Below are positions 35,093 through 46,600 of a stretch of 64,000 nt of DNA, piece by piece (position 1 is the stretch's first letter; every line of letters starts with the position of its first letter). Position numbers and translations under genes: made by a program. Source of the stretch: Enoplolaimus lenunculus (lineage: Eukaryota > Nematoda > Enoplea > Enoplida > Thoracostomopsidae); contig JASANG010000163.1 in assembly GCA_030248215.1 (NCBI GenBank), positions 1-64,000 on the forward strand. The letters run 5' to 3'. The notes beneath the pieces are model-generated. The model worked only from the letters and a program-made list of their open reading frames with translations. It ran no database searches and had not been told where the DNA came from.

Positions 35093-35750
35093 TTTAGAAA
35101 TACCGTTTGCATGTTTGAAAATACACCAGTGTTTTGCTACAAATCTATATCGATAAAGCATTTTGTTTACTTGTATTTGAGTTTATTGAAAACCTCCTGA
35201 ATGCTGTCTAATTCGGAGCGATTGTTTATATTTCGTTTTCATCTTTCTTTTTCAACAATATTGCCAAATGTGTGTAACACCTATTACCAGTTGAGTTCAT
35301 AATTTTGATCGAGTTTTGAAATATAATTTCGTGGTTTTGGAACGCTTTCGGATCTTGATATGGTTTTATATTGGTGTTGCTACTGTGTACGAATTTGGGC
35401 ACAATTTCACTAATATGCAAGAAGCAGGAAGTTCAAGAGCTATGCCGATCAGTAAATTCTGATTTTTGTGAAGACTGTCTTGCGTTGCTAAGGTATTCGA
35501 TGCTAACTGTTGACGAAGATGCTCATAAAATTGCCGACAACGGTTATATTTTATTCATAAAGTTAGCAATTTTAATATCATTTAAATTTTATAATTTTAC
35601 GGTTCAGATTATTTGAGACAATGGTAAAGTTTGTTCATGGTTCCGCCAATGTTCTCTATTAATACAAATACTTTGGTGATAGCAGTCGATGATGATTTGT
35701 TGGACAAGAGACTATGCAACTTAGCTGTCGTTACGTGAGACAACCTTTAC

Positions 35751-35925
35751 CCAACGGCGATCTAAAAATTTCTTATGGGGCGAGACGGGCGCTGGCAAAT
35801 GTAATGAAACGCAATTTTTCACCAAAAAATTTTTGAGGGTGAAAAACTGTAAAATAGGAAATTATCATTTTATCACCAAACACTTTTCTGGCAGGGGGAA
35901 GTACAGTCCCCATGGATCCGCTAGT
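35751..35925. mobile_element. GGATCCGCC-family MITE (right arm)
   Basis: Mirror of 5,012-5,186. Confidence 0.5.
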
Positions 35926-36407
35926 GAATCAGTGGGAACTGGATGTTGACCTTGCTTCATGCCCATTTTAGGCGGCTTCTCAAAACTAAATATAAGCTAT
36001 AAAATCGATAATCGGACCGATTCGATGGCGTTAAGGAATACTGCAATTAATAGTTAAACTTGAAAAATTTGTGCGATTTACTCTATTGACAATAATGGAA
36101 ACGTAACACACGCTAGGTACGTTCTCGTTTTTGCAATATTTTACGCAAAGCGTTCCCAGTTGCACATTTTTGCTGAAGAATGATTACGCACAATTCGTTG
36201 TTAGAGGTTCAGTTGCTATTTGAGTAGCAAAAATAAAGGTTATTTCGAGTTTACTAAACAAAAGTGTAATTATCGACACGTTAAAAGTCCAATAATTTAT
36301 AGTTGTAGAAATTTCAGCGAAATACTTCAACGAACTACAGCAGTGATTACTTGCACAGGTTCAAGTCTACAGTTGGCATCGTTCGTTCTAAATTAGTTGC
36401 AGATAAC

Positions 36408-36603
36408 GGCCAATGTATAGAACAGGGCCGTAAAACAGTAGCATAATTTATTCCTAAGCATAATCCTGAGCCAAATTGTAGGCCTAAGCCTAAGCCTAAG
36501 TTTAAGCCTAACCCTTAGTCTAAGCAAAAAATAGTCTAACGCTTAAGCTTAGTCTATTGCAGTCCCGCAGAAGAAAGGTAAGCTCCCGATTTTTACATGA
36601 GCC
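36408..36603. mobile_element. GGCC-ended CCTAAG MITE (right arm)
   Basis: Mirror of 4,334-4,529. Confidence 0.7.
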
Positions 36604-37757
36604 AAGCTAACTAATGATATGTGATATAACAGCTATTTTAAGTACGCGAGATGGCACGCTATACATGCATACTGAAACATTAACAATCAACACATTTTCA
36701 CGCTATTTTATGGTTTAATTTATGTTTATCGCACCTTTTTTCTACGATTCGTTTCAAAATCTACGCCGCAACCCTGGAAGGCGCGCTGGGAACCAGAGGC
36801 GTCAAACGTTCCGTGTAGCAACAAAAAATATATCGCATAATTCTGACACTGCTTATAGTTTCATTTCATCTTGCCAGAAGCACTCTAAATTCGTTCAAGA
36901 CCAACTTGAAAAACCGATCCGAAGGCCGTAAAGGCCTGACGGCGGCAAACCTTTGTATTCATTTATTGGTGTGGCGTAAATATTAGTCTAAATTCCGTAA
37001 CGTGATACTGCCTAAAACAAATGAGTTTGTTTTTACACGCTGACAAATGGCTGTTTTTGGCTTTAGCACGTTTATACGAGAGCGAAAGAGACGTGCAGCT
37101 TAGAGAACACAGCAACGAAGCTTTTGCCATGTGGTACGCGAGTGGTAGCACCAGGAAAAGCAAGAAAACCCCGACTTTGGGTCAAATTAGATGCCTGGTC
37201 TAGTATTTTGTCATAACCATTAAGTATTATAGAGCACCATAGGTGGCTGATGGAACCATTAAGAACGTGGACCGGTGGAAATGGCCCTAGTCGTTTGTGA
37301 TAGACTGCGGCGAAAATTGTATGAAATTAAAACAAGAATTAGCCCCATCACCGTTTCATACAGTCAGCTCATTGTAGTGGATAGTTGTCTATGTGCCACT
37401 TGAAGACGTTTCCAGACTAAAATTGTGCCACTTGAAGACGTTTCCAGACTAAAATTTCAATTTTAGAAGTCAAAATTTTTCCTTTTTCCACATATTTTGA
37501 AATTGAAACTTTTTAAATGTTCTGTATTATAACAGGTGTATTTCTGATAAGTATCCTTTAACGCTTTAAAGTGTACTATTTTGCAGTGATAAACATACGT
37601 ATATTGTTTGAGCACTTCAGTACCATTTTTGAGGTTCCGGTTACGATCAAATTTAAACTAAATTTTTCTTTGTCAAAAATCAAAACAACTCGAAATAGTT
37701 TTAATTCTCGTTTTCTGGTTGTGTTTAGGCACATTATTTTGGTTGATTTTAAGCTGC

Positions 37758-37911
37758 GGCCAATGATACTTCTTGTGCCGTAACAGTAGATTAAGCATAT
37801 TCCTAAACCTAATCCTAAGCGTTGAAAAAAGTGTAGTCTAAGCCTAAGCAAAAATGTAGCCTAAAATACAAGCCTACTGTTTTAGAGTGCCACCAGTACC
37901 AGGGACGGCCC
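37758..37911. mobile_element. GGCC-ended CCTAAG MITE, decayed (right arm)
   Basis: Mirror of 3,056-3,208. Confidence 0.6.
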
Positions 37912-38111
37912 TAAAAGTAACATGAGAGTCTAAGCCGTCATTGCATTTAAATTTCAAACAATGTTACTAGAATCCAGTAAGATTTTGTGACAAGCAATTA
38001 TAGGTCTTGTACCTAAACTAATGTATATTTTGCAAGCTCTGCCTACTATATAATTTATTGCTAAACAAAGCAGTCCAATGTAACAGAACAATTAATAGTT
38101 AATTGTGACAA

Positions 38112-38227
38112 AATGCTGGCTGCCCAAGAAAATTTTTAACCTTGTTTGTAAGTCAACGAATACCCATGTATGCCCCTCCTAATAACTGTTTACTTTCCCC
38201 TAGCAAGATGAACTGGCTACGGGCATG
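38112..38227. mobile_element. CGTAGCC-family MITE, truncated (right arm)
   Basis: Mirror of 2,741-2,856, ending GGCTACGGGCATG. Confidence 0.55.
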
Positions 38228-38934
38228 TTACGCTAAATCTGTTATATTCGTATTGGGCTCTGGTATAGTTTTAAAGTTTTCTTTTGTTAGCCGGAACTAT
38301 ACCGTTATTTAAGAAAAGCCCCAATTAAGGGTGATACATCCAAAGCGCTATGTGTCTAGAAAAAAGCTTCAACCTCATATTTACATGAGCGTATTTTATA
38401 ATTTAGAATATACCAAAAAAACACCTAAAACCCTAACACAGTGGTTACTTATCAAATAAACGAACCAAGGTGTCGAATATGGAAACGAACAATTTTGCGT
38501 GTAAAGTTTCATTGGGATTTAATTACAAAAATATTTGCTACGAAATGCTGGGACTGGCAAAACTTTCAGTGCTCGATGTTTTGTGTAAGGTATGTTTTTA
38601 TTGACCGAACCGTCTGGATTGGCTAAGGCGTATGGGCGTTGCCAGGATGCTAATTTGGAAAGTACAACACTAATTAAGTATATTTGATTCGATTTCTTGA
38701 TCTATATGTTTCAGCTAACATTTGGTTATTAACAAAAATACATGTGCCTATGTTTTTACGCTGGCCCGTAGGCACCGTCCCTGCTAAGGCGTTTAATACA
38801 GTGTTCTATATCTAGAAAACCGTTCAATTAGTTTCAGACCTGTCTCAACTAATAGGGGTAGGTTGAACTATAAATAACCGTTCGTAAAATTATTTAAACT
38901 CAAATCTAGAATTGTTTTTCACTACGAATTTCTT

Positions 38935-39122
38935 GACCCGTGTAAAGATCAGGGGCGGAACGTTATTTTGTGGGACTGGAATAGACGAGCTTAAGCTTTA
39001 GACTTCTTTTTACTAAAGCTTTAGGCTTAGGTTACGCTTAAGCTCGTTCTTATACAAAGGCTTATGCTTAAGCTTAGGAATACGCTTATACTACTGTTAC
39101 GGCTCTGCCCGTTACGTTGGCC
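38935..39122. mobile_element. GGCC-ended CCTAAG MITE, right arm mirror
   Basis: Mirror of 1,846-2,033. Confidence 0.75.
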
Positions 39123-39679
39123 AATTTCATTATAATAACTACCCAGTGTCGGTACTATTCCCTATCTATGAAACCGATACCTCAGTATTTGTCGAATTCG
39201 GCTTGGACTAGCACCAATAATCAATTTAATCACAAGTCTCCCTGTGGAGTTTGTCGTTCGGCTTTTGATTCATAATGTTCGTTTCCAGACTGTCATGACA
39301 TCAAAACAACGTTCATTTTTAACGTACCCTTGTCGCAATGATTATGTTGTTGATAGAATATTAGACCAACAAAATGGTTTTTTGTACCGACGCCAAAGAG
39401 TTTGTGTTGTTTTTCATTTAGGTTTTACTGCGGGACAGTCGTTAACCTGATCTATTAGTGTGAGTATTTCTACGCTGGTAACGACTATAATATCTTCACG
39501 TAATCGGCAAACAAACTAATACTTTTCCGGGTGAAGAATAATGTTTAAACCATACTGCTGCGGTACAACAAGTACTTAACTGGCCACACTTAAGGTGCGG
39601 GTGGTAACCTGCCGGATTTTTAGCAGAAATTTAGTTAAAAAATTTTACAACTTTACGCGTTAAAGCGAAATTTTCTCGT

Positions 39680-39849
39680 CTGTGCCGAGCCAGTTGCGAG
39701 AGGGAGCCAGGAGGGTTCAGCTGCACCCGGAAGAATTTTGGCACCCCCTGGAAAGGTTTCAGCCTTACTAGTAAGTCATCGAAATCCCTTGTATGCACCT
39801 TCTGAAAAATGTTTATCCCCTCTAATAAGGTGGGTTTGCTACGTGCCTG
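39680..39849. mobile_element. CGTAGCC-family MITE, right arm mirror of copy 1
   Basis: Mirror of 1,119-1,288, with ends CTGTGCCGAGCC and GCTACGTGCCTG. Confidence 0.55.
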
Positions 39850-39979
39850 TTTCTTGCACGTCCGTTAGAACCAGGACGGTATACACAACTTCTTTATAAT
39901 CATTGAACCAAATTTATCACGCTTAATATAATACACAATTGCTCAAATTCCATAATTTTATGCGTGGTTTATTTTAATT

Positions 39980-40119
39980 TGTGTACGCCATGTGGAAATT
40001 CTCAGCTGCAATACGCAGTTGCCGGTCGTTTGTATTTTTAAATTACGAAAAATTCAAATTTTAACCAACGGTAAAAGACGTCGGCTATAGCTGCTGATAA
40101 TTTCCACATCGCGTACACA
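39980..40119. mobile_element. Short inverted-repeat MITE, ~140 bp (right arm)
   Basis: Mirror of 847-986. Ends TGTGTACGCCATGTGGAAAT and ATTTCCACATCGCGTACACA are inverted repeats with one mismatch. Confidence 0.65.
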
Positions 40120-41887
40120 GATAAATGTAAACCACGCAATATTCCAAACTATTTGTCAAAAAATATTATTAGAACTAAAAAATGTCGATTTTATCCGAAT
40201 AATGACAATGTATTTAAAACGGAATCAACGAAATTTTGCCATTCGATCAGTGTAATGATGAGCTTAGACACTCAGTTATTATTTAAAGTTTCATTACGGT
40301 TTGATATCTTTAACCGATTTCAATTTTAATTCTTAGAATTTGGCTTTTCAATAGTTTCCATCTAACACTCAATGATAACGATTAGTCTTTGGTTTATGCT
40401 TAGGCTTTCGTTTTGGTGGTGCTCAGGCAAAGATTTTGACTTAGGCGTAGGCTAATAAAAGCCTTTGACTAAATCCGAGCCTAAGCCGAAGTCGAAGCCT
40501 GAAAGCCAAAGTCTCAGTAGGTGGAACGGGAAGTATACAAGAGATGACAATTATTATTTTAAGTTATGGCTACCAACGAACCTTAGTGTGTATGATAGCT
40601 ATTTGTTATGGCGTCTTGTGCTCAATTGAACAAACAAATCAGAGCGTAAAAGTTTAAAACTAATTGCACTAATCCTATGCAAACTTTATATGTCATTATT
40701 TTTGTAACGGATCACGCAACCAGAATAAAAGCAGTTTTTGCTATTGTTGGCAATATTGCTATATACGATATTGATAGTATATGCTTATAACCCTTCAAGT
40801 CATTTTAGCATATTTGAGGGGGTCAAATCGTTTTTGACAGAGACAAACTTCAAGAATTATAAATTATATATTGTAACTATCTTACGCGCAATATTTTCAG
40901 GATTCAAGATAAATAGCTGGAATCAATTTTTTAGGCTTTACTAATCCCTTCCTAACAGTCTTAAGGTACGGACCTGATAGCTTTATTATGGTTTATTAAG
41001 TTTAGAGGTAATATAGTTTATTATTAGGTAGCCGACTGACATGTGAAAACAATTTAATTGGTTTAGTGAATTCAGGCAGGTTAGTAGCTTGTAAACCTGT
41101 TTGAGTGGTTGTCAAAATTTTATGCTAAGGGGCTGGACCACCCTGGCACAGCCGAAGGACTTTGTGTCTGGTAATTCCACTATGAGGTTCACGCTTCTGT
41201 TGTAATTTTTAGGTATTACACTCAGCAAAAAATGGTTTAATTTAAGCAACAAAGCCTGTAATTTAAGACATTTTCGCTTTTACTACGGATGCGTACTCGC
41301 TATATATGTCTTGATTACCGGAAATTAAATTCTTGAATATTTTAAGTATTACATTTTGTCACATTATTTAACGCTCATGTAAAGACAATTCAATGTGACT
41401 GAAAGGCTTAGATTGGTTTCATAGACATAAGTTTATAAGTGAACCTGAACCAGGAATGCCGCAACTGCAGCTCAATCAAACAATTTTACAACCTATGATA
41501 GGTCTGAGACGCAGTGTTTGGAGGATTAAATTTCAACTTAGATTACTTCGGGACTCTTAAAACAATAAACGTAGCAGCTTGTTTATATGCATTAAAATCA
41601 TAAAATCAGTTAATGAACCAAAAAAACTATTTCTTGAATAAGACAATTACATTTTATATATCGGAATCAAATGCAGTTGCAGTTGTTAAAGTTATTAATG
41701 TTTGAAATTCAAAAGTTGTAGGTCCGAGCGCAAGTTTTGTTGATGGACTTGCTAAAAACGAAACAACTACGTTTTTTGCATTTTTTTGTTTATCTAATCT
41801 GTAGTTTAATTATATTTAAAAAGTTATCAGTTTTGAAATAAACAGCTGTCCATCTCAGAGTGTGCTTTATTGGTGGTAACTTCTCTA

Positions 41888-42086
41888 CACTGTAAAAAAT
41901 GGGGAGTCAAATTGACTCTCTCGGAAACAGGCTTTTCCTGACTACACAAACTGAGTCACATTTGACTCCGCCAGAGTCAAATTCGACTCACTGTTGACTC
42001 TGGCGGAGTCGAATTTGACTCAGTTTGTGTAGTCAGGAAAAGCCTGTTTCCGAGAGAGTCAATTTGACTCCCCATATTTTACTGTG
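41888..42086. mobile_element. Near-perfect hairpin MITE, 199 bp
   Basis: Two arms of about 97 bp are inverted copies with very few mismatches. Outer ends are CACTGTAAAAAATGGGGAGT and its complement-like ACTCCCCATATTTTACTGTG. GAGTCAAA-type phrases repeat inside each arm. The low divergence between arms suggests a young element. No target duplication was clear. Confidence 0.85.
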
Positions 42087-42204
42087 CACAATTCCATTAA
42101 ATCATTAATTTTTAAAATTGATGTTGGCAACGTTTGCCATTTCTGTTAATACGCCAAAATTACTTGTTTATTGAGAACATAAAACATAGAGTTTTCTCGT
42201 TTTA

Positions 42205-42590
42205 GGCTGGTATTTTTGTACAACCGGAAATCTGTCTCCGGCTCCGGCTCCGGCAGAAACTCGGCCTCCGGCTTCGACTCTGGCTCCGGAACATTTTTTG
42301 CCGGAAGTCGGGCAATTTCGATAGTAAAATTTTGCATAACTTTGCAAAATTCATGTTTAGCGCGTTGCGGTTTTACGTTTGTCATAATTTTCAGGAAAGA
42401 ATTTTCGAAATTTTGCTAAACATTAGCGTAAAACCAAACAAGTTAACAACATTTTGCAGATATTGGCTAAAATTAACTAATTAACCATCATTTTTACTAC
42501 CTAATTTCGAATCACCTATGGCTCCGGCTCCGGCATGTTTCGTTGACCTCTGGCTCCGGTAATTTTCACCGCCGGTTGCACCATGGCTGG
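42205..42590. mobile_element. CCGGAGCC-rich non-autonomous element, third copy
   Basis: Read on the minus strand, it follows the same order of phrases as 14,812-15,165. It is more diverged, so it is a separate insertion, and it shows the element is dispersed outside the palindrome. Confidence 0.65.
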
Positions 42591-43625
42591 TATTAATTTA
42601 CAAATATTAAACCAGTATTAATGTAAAAATGTTTTTGTGAAAGTTTATTTTAAGCATAAATTTTGTTATTTTTTCGAAGCTGAAATAGCATTCAGCGGGT
42701 GCGGGCTGTTCAAACAGCGCCGGCACAATGCCAACTTCTGGTAACAACCTCAATTAATTTAGGCAAACGCTTAATTTTTGCTGCCATTTTAGTGCATTTG
42801 TTTAATTTCAAACATTTCCATGTCTTAAATTTTGTATTACTTGATTGCGTTAATTTTGTCGGCAAATATTAGCTATATACGCCCGGCTACTAATCGTGTG
42901 CCTAAACCTAAGCTTAAACATAAGCCTAAACATAATCCTAAGCCTAAGCTTAAGTCTAAGCCACATGCGACCCCAGGTGAAAAGCGGGTACCCCCCCGTT
43001 CGCTTGATTTTTAATTTGTGCCGGAAAAAATTCTCACTATACGTCATAAAATACACCAGACCCATAAAGTATTCAAAATCACGTAAATCGACCGCAGCAG
43101 AGTTTTCTCGCACTCAAGTCACTAAAATATTGAATATTTATTTTTAGACTCATTTTTAGTGTTTATTTATTGCGTTTATGGACGTGGCGTCAAACCAAGC
43201 CAAAAATCTAAATGATTTATGTTCAATTGTGGATTCGCAAGATCCGGCCACTCACACGACTGCAAAAAATATATAATAATGCAATGCATGGTTTTCCGTT
43301 CGATAATCAGCTAATGTAATTATTGATATTATTCTCGTAAATGATTTTGGACTGGCTGGACATATAAAACCAACGCAGATATATTTATGAGTCCGCATTA
43401 TAAATTATCCAAATATAACGCTGTTTTTTACTGTACCAGTAGTATTAATGGTTATATTCGTATCAGATGCCGATGCGGGTTTTGGTTAATAATCAATGAT
43501 TTTAAGTGTTATCCATTATTTGAAACAATTAGTGCAACCTGCAGGGTAATAATAAACGACAAAATTGACGCATTTGTGGCAACGCATTGCAAACGCCACA
43601 GTTGCTGCAAGCATCCTAATGATTC

Positions 43626-43662
43626 ATGGACGCGGAAAATCGTGTTGTTATCAATGTTGGAG
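43626..43662 (+). CDS. Shaw: Channel exon 1 (start codon, RVVINVGG)
   Basis: Encodes [13 protein letters not shown], the first strand of the T1 domain, and ends in phase 1 before the donor GTATGT. The ATG lies two codons after an in-frame TGA (43,620-43,622). Confidence 0.85.
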
Positions 43663-46600
43663 GTATGTTTTTGAAACAAGCTAAAGGAAGACGTATAGAT
43701 ACGATGGATAGGAGTATACCGTTCGAAATTGCGGGAGGAACGAGAAAACGCTTAGATACATGTTATATAGAAATATTTATAATTAATTAGATAGATAACT
43801 TCCAGGATCAGATAGATAGATAACTTCCAGGATCAGATAGATAGATAACTTCCAGGATCAGATAGATAGATAACTTTCAGGATCAGATAGATAGATAACT
43901 TCCAGGATCAGATAGATAGATAACTTCCAGGATCAGATAGATAGATAACTTCCAGGATCAGATAGATAACTTCTTGGATCAGATAGATAGATAACTTCCT
44001 GGATCAGATAGATAGGTAACTTCCTGGATCAGATAGATAGATAACTTCCTGGATCAGATAGGTAGATAACTTCCCGGATCAGATAGATAGATAACTTCCA
44101 GGATCAGATAGATAGATAACTTCCAGGATCAGATAGATAGATAGATAACTTGCTCGATCCTGTAGCGCACAAATTTATTTAGCGCTCGACTACGCACGCT
44201 CATAAAAAACTTTTAAATGAGGTTATTTGGACCCAAAAATCGCTAAAATTAAACAGGCGTTTTAAGTTTTGAACCAACAGATCAGAAATATCGAAATCAA
44301 GCAATATTTGCATTCGATTTTTCTGATATTTTAGCAGATTTAAAGATTGGTAGCTTCTGCTGTTTGTAAGCCTAAGCCTAAGCCTAAGCCTAGGCAAGCC
44401 TAAGCCTAAGCCTAAGCCTAAGCCTATGCCTAAGCCTAAGCCTAAGCCTAGGCAAGCCTAAGCCTAAGCCTAAGCCTAAGCCTAAGCCTAAGCCTAAGCC
44501 TAAGCCTAAGCCTAAGCCTAAGCCTAAGCCTAAGCCTAAGCCTAAGCCTAAGCCTAAGCCTAAGCCTAAGCCTAAGCCTAAGCCTAAGCCTAAGCCTAAG
44601 CCTAAGCCTAACCAATCCCATTACTAAATGGTGATAACAATTACATACATTTGAGTATACGGGTTCTATTTGCACAGGTGTTCGACACGAAACGTACAAA
44701 GCAACGCTAAAGAAAATACCTGCAACGCGTCTGTCACGGCTTACTGAAGCGCTCGCTAACTACGATCCAGTGTTGAACGAATATTTTTTCGACCGACATC
44801 CAGGGGTATTTGCGCAAATTCTCAACTATTATCGCACTGGAAAGTTGCATTACCCAACTGACGTTTGTGGACCGCTGTACGAAGACGAACTTGAGTTTTG
44901 GGGACTTGACTCAAATCAGGTAAACTGCTCTGCAACGTACCATAGTTACATTAATAGTGTGATTAAACTGCAATGGTAGCATCTGATTGCAAAACTTTGA
45001 CAACAAAATCACTTAAAAAATTAACAAAAACTGTCAGAAAGCGTATATATTGCAGGTCGAACCGTGTTGTTGGATGACGTACACACAACATCGAGACACA
45101 CAGGATACTCTTGCAGTACTGGACAGGTTAGTTGCCCAACTTGACGTACGCCAAGATGAAATGATGCAATATTCCTGTTTATGTATACATATATTTAAAC
45201 TAGTGGTTTGGCCTGTTTTTTATCAAAGAACCGAACCATGTCTTGGAATCGCCGGTATATGTGCCGTGGCCACGTTATCCAGCTCAATTACGAATTGAGC
45301 TGGTCTAAAGCGGGATTACACCTTTGGTTAGCTCAAGGTTGAATTATTCTCTTCGGCAATTCTGTACGTTTGGGTTTGGTTTCTTATAGTTCACCAGCCA
45401 CCGTGTTACCGGCTAATTTGGCTCATTTTGAAAAGTATTGCTTTCTTTATAACCGATTATTCTAGCAACTTGAGCAACTTGGCTTTCAAAATTAAATTCC
45501 TATGTTCGTTTGTTTTTAGACTCGACGTCGAAACGGAAAAAACCGAAGACGAAGTAGCAAAACGCTTTGGCTGGGAAGACGACTACACAGCGGGTCGGTT
45601 GTCACGATGGCAACGACTCAAACCAAAAGTCTGGTCGCTTTTTGATGAACCACATTCATCCCAAACTGCCAAAGTATAGCTTTGAATTTCTGAAATGGTA
45701 CAGAAACAGCTAAAGTTGCATTATCTTTGCGAGAAGCATTAAAGCTGGCTTTTTTGTCTTGAGAAAGTTAATTGTAGGAGTTCCGTATTCATCACAAACT
45801 GGTTTGGATTTATTATTACTGTAGTGACCCGAATAAAAGGGGGACTGATATTTATTTGTCCTCTCCAGAGGGTACCTACTTGTTATTCGGTCACGGACTG
45901 TTAATTATTTTTAACCCACGCTCCGCCGCCCTTCGTTACTGAAATATATCCGGTACTGCAACTGTCCGTTGGGTTAAACGTTTATTTGCCTTGTGTCAAT
46001 AGCATGAGCGATAATGCAAGATTATAGTTAGGTATGTACTTTCAAAGTTTGAGTACGCTTTGAAGTCTCAAACTCACGTTATTTGGGCATGTAGTCATTT
46101 ATGCGCTATAGTATATTGAAATGGACATCTTTACGGACTCTAATTAGAGGTTAGGGACTCTATCCGCTCACGGTCTCTTATTAGGGATACGAACTACTAT
46201 TCATTGGGACTCAAAATGGGAAACCTCCCCCTTCTTATTACCCCCACCTCGTATTCGGGTCACTACAGTAATAAATTAATTTTGGAATTTATTATAAATT
46301 AATTTTTGAAATGAGAAATCGCTTAAGAATTTATTGCAACGTTTTTACAGAAGGTTTACAACCGGAATAATATGGAACGCTGTAAAGGTTACGGTACCTC
46401 GTGAGATTTTGAACCACAAGTTTTTTTTCTTTGTCTTCTGTCGTTGATGCTTCAACGTAGACGATCGTGTTGCTTTTTTTTGTTTTATTGGCTAAAAATA
46501 ATGTTAAATCCTAAACTAAAATTAAAGTAATTATAACTAAACGTACGAAACGAGTCGTTATATTTTGACCGAAATCACTGAAAACTATTGCAAACGTCAT

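Larger units (their letters stand above)
21548..40957. repeat. Right arm of the ~41-kb inverted repeat
   Basis: This is the mirror copy of 1-21,066. Beyond 40,957 the sequence is present only once in the window. Outside the retroelement and the repeats listed separately I see no recognisable gene in it: open frames are at most about 115 codons, resemble nothing I know, and are mirrored in the other arm. It has its own small changes, such as a tandem duplication of about 33 bp near 37,396-37,455 that the left arm lacks, and a shorter AAT tract. Confidence 0.95.
40958..43625. other. Upstream flank of the channel gene
   Basis: Single-copy side of the palindrome border. No coding region is supported. 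It contains a 199-bp hairpin MITE, a CCGGAGCC element and a short CCTAAG-like stretch at about 42,895-42,965. The channel promoter and any 5' non-coding exon must lie here or further upstream, but none can be called. Confidence 0.5.

Noticed and set aside
43792-44150. CRISPR-like array
   Set aside because: Units are contiguous 25-bp tandem repeats without spacers, in an animal intron; a minisatellite.
44448-44699. Long Leu-Arg repeat open frame on the minus strand
   Set aside because: It is the (CCTAAG)n array read in one frame. It overlaps the splice acceptor and start of channel exon 2 and is not a protein.
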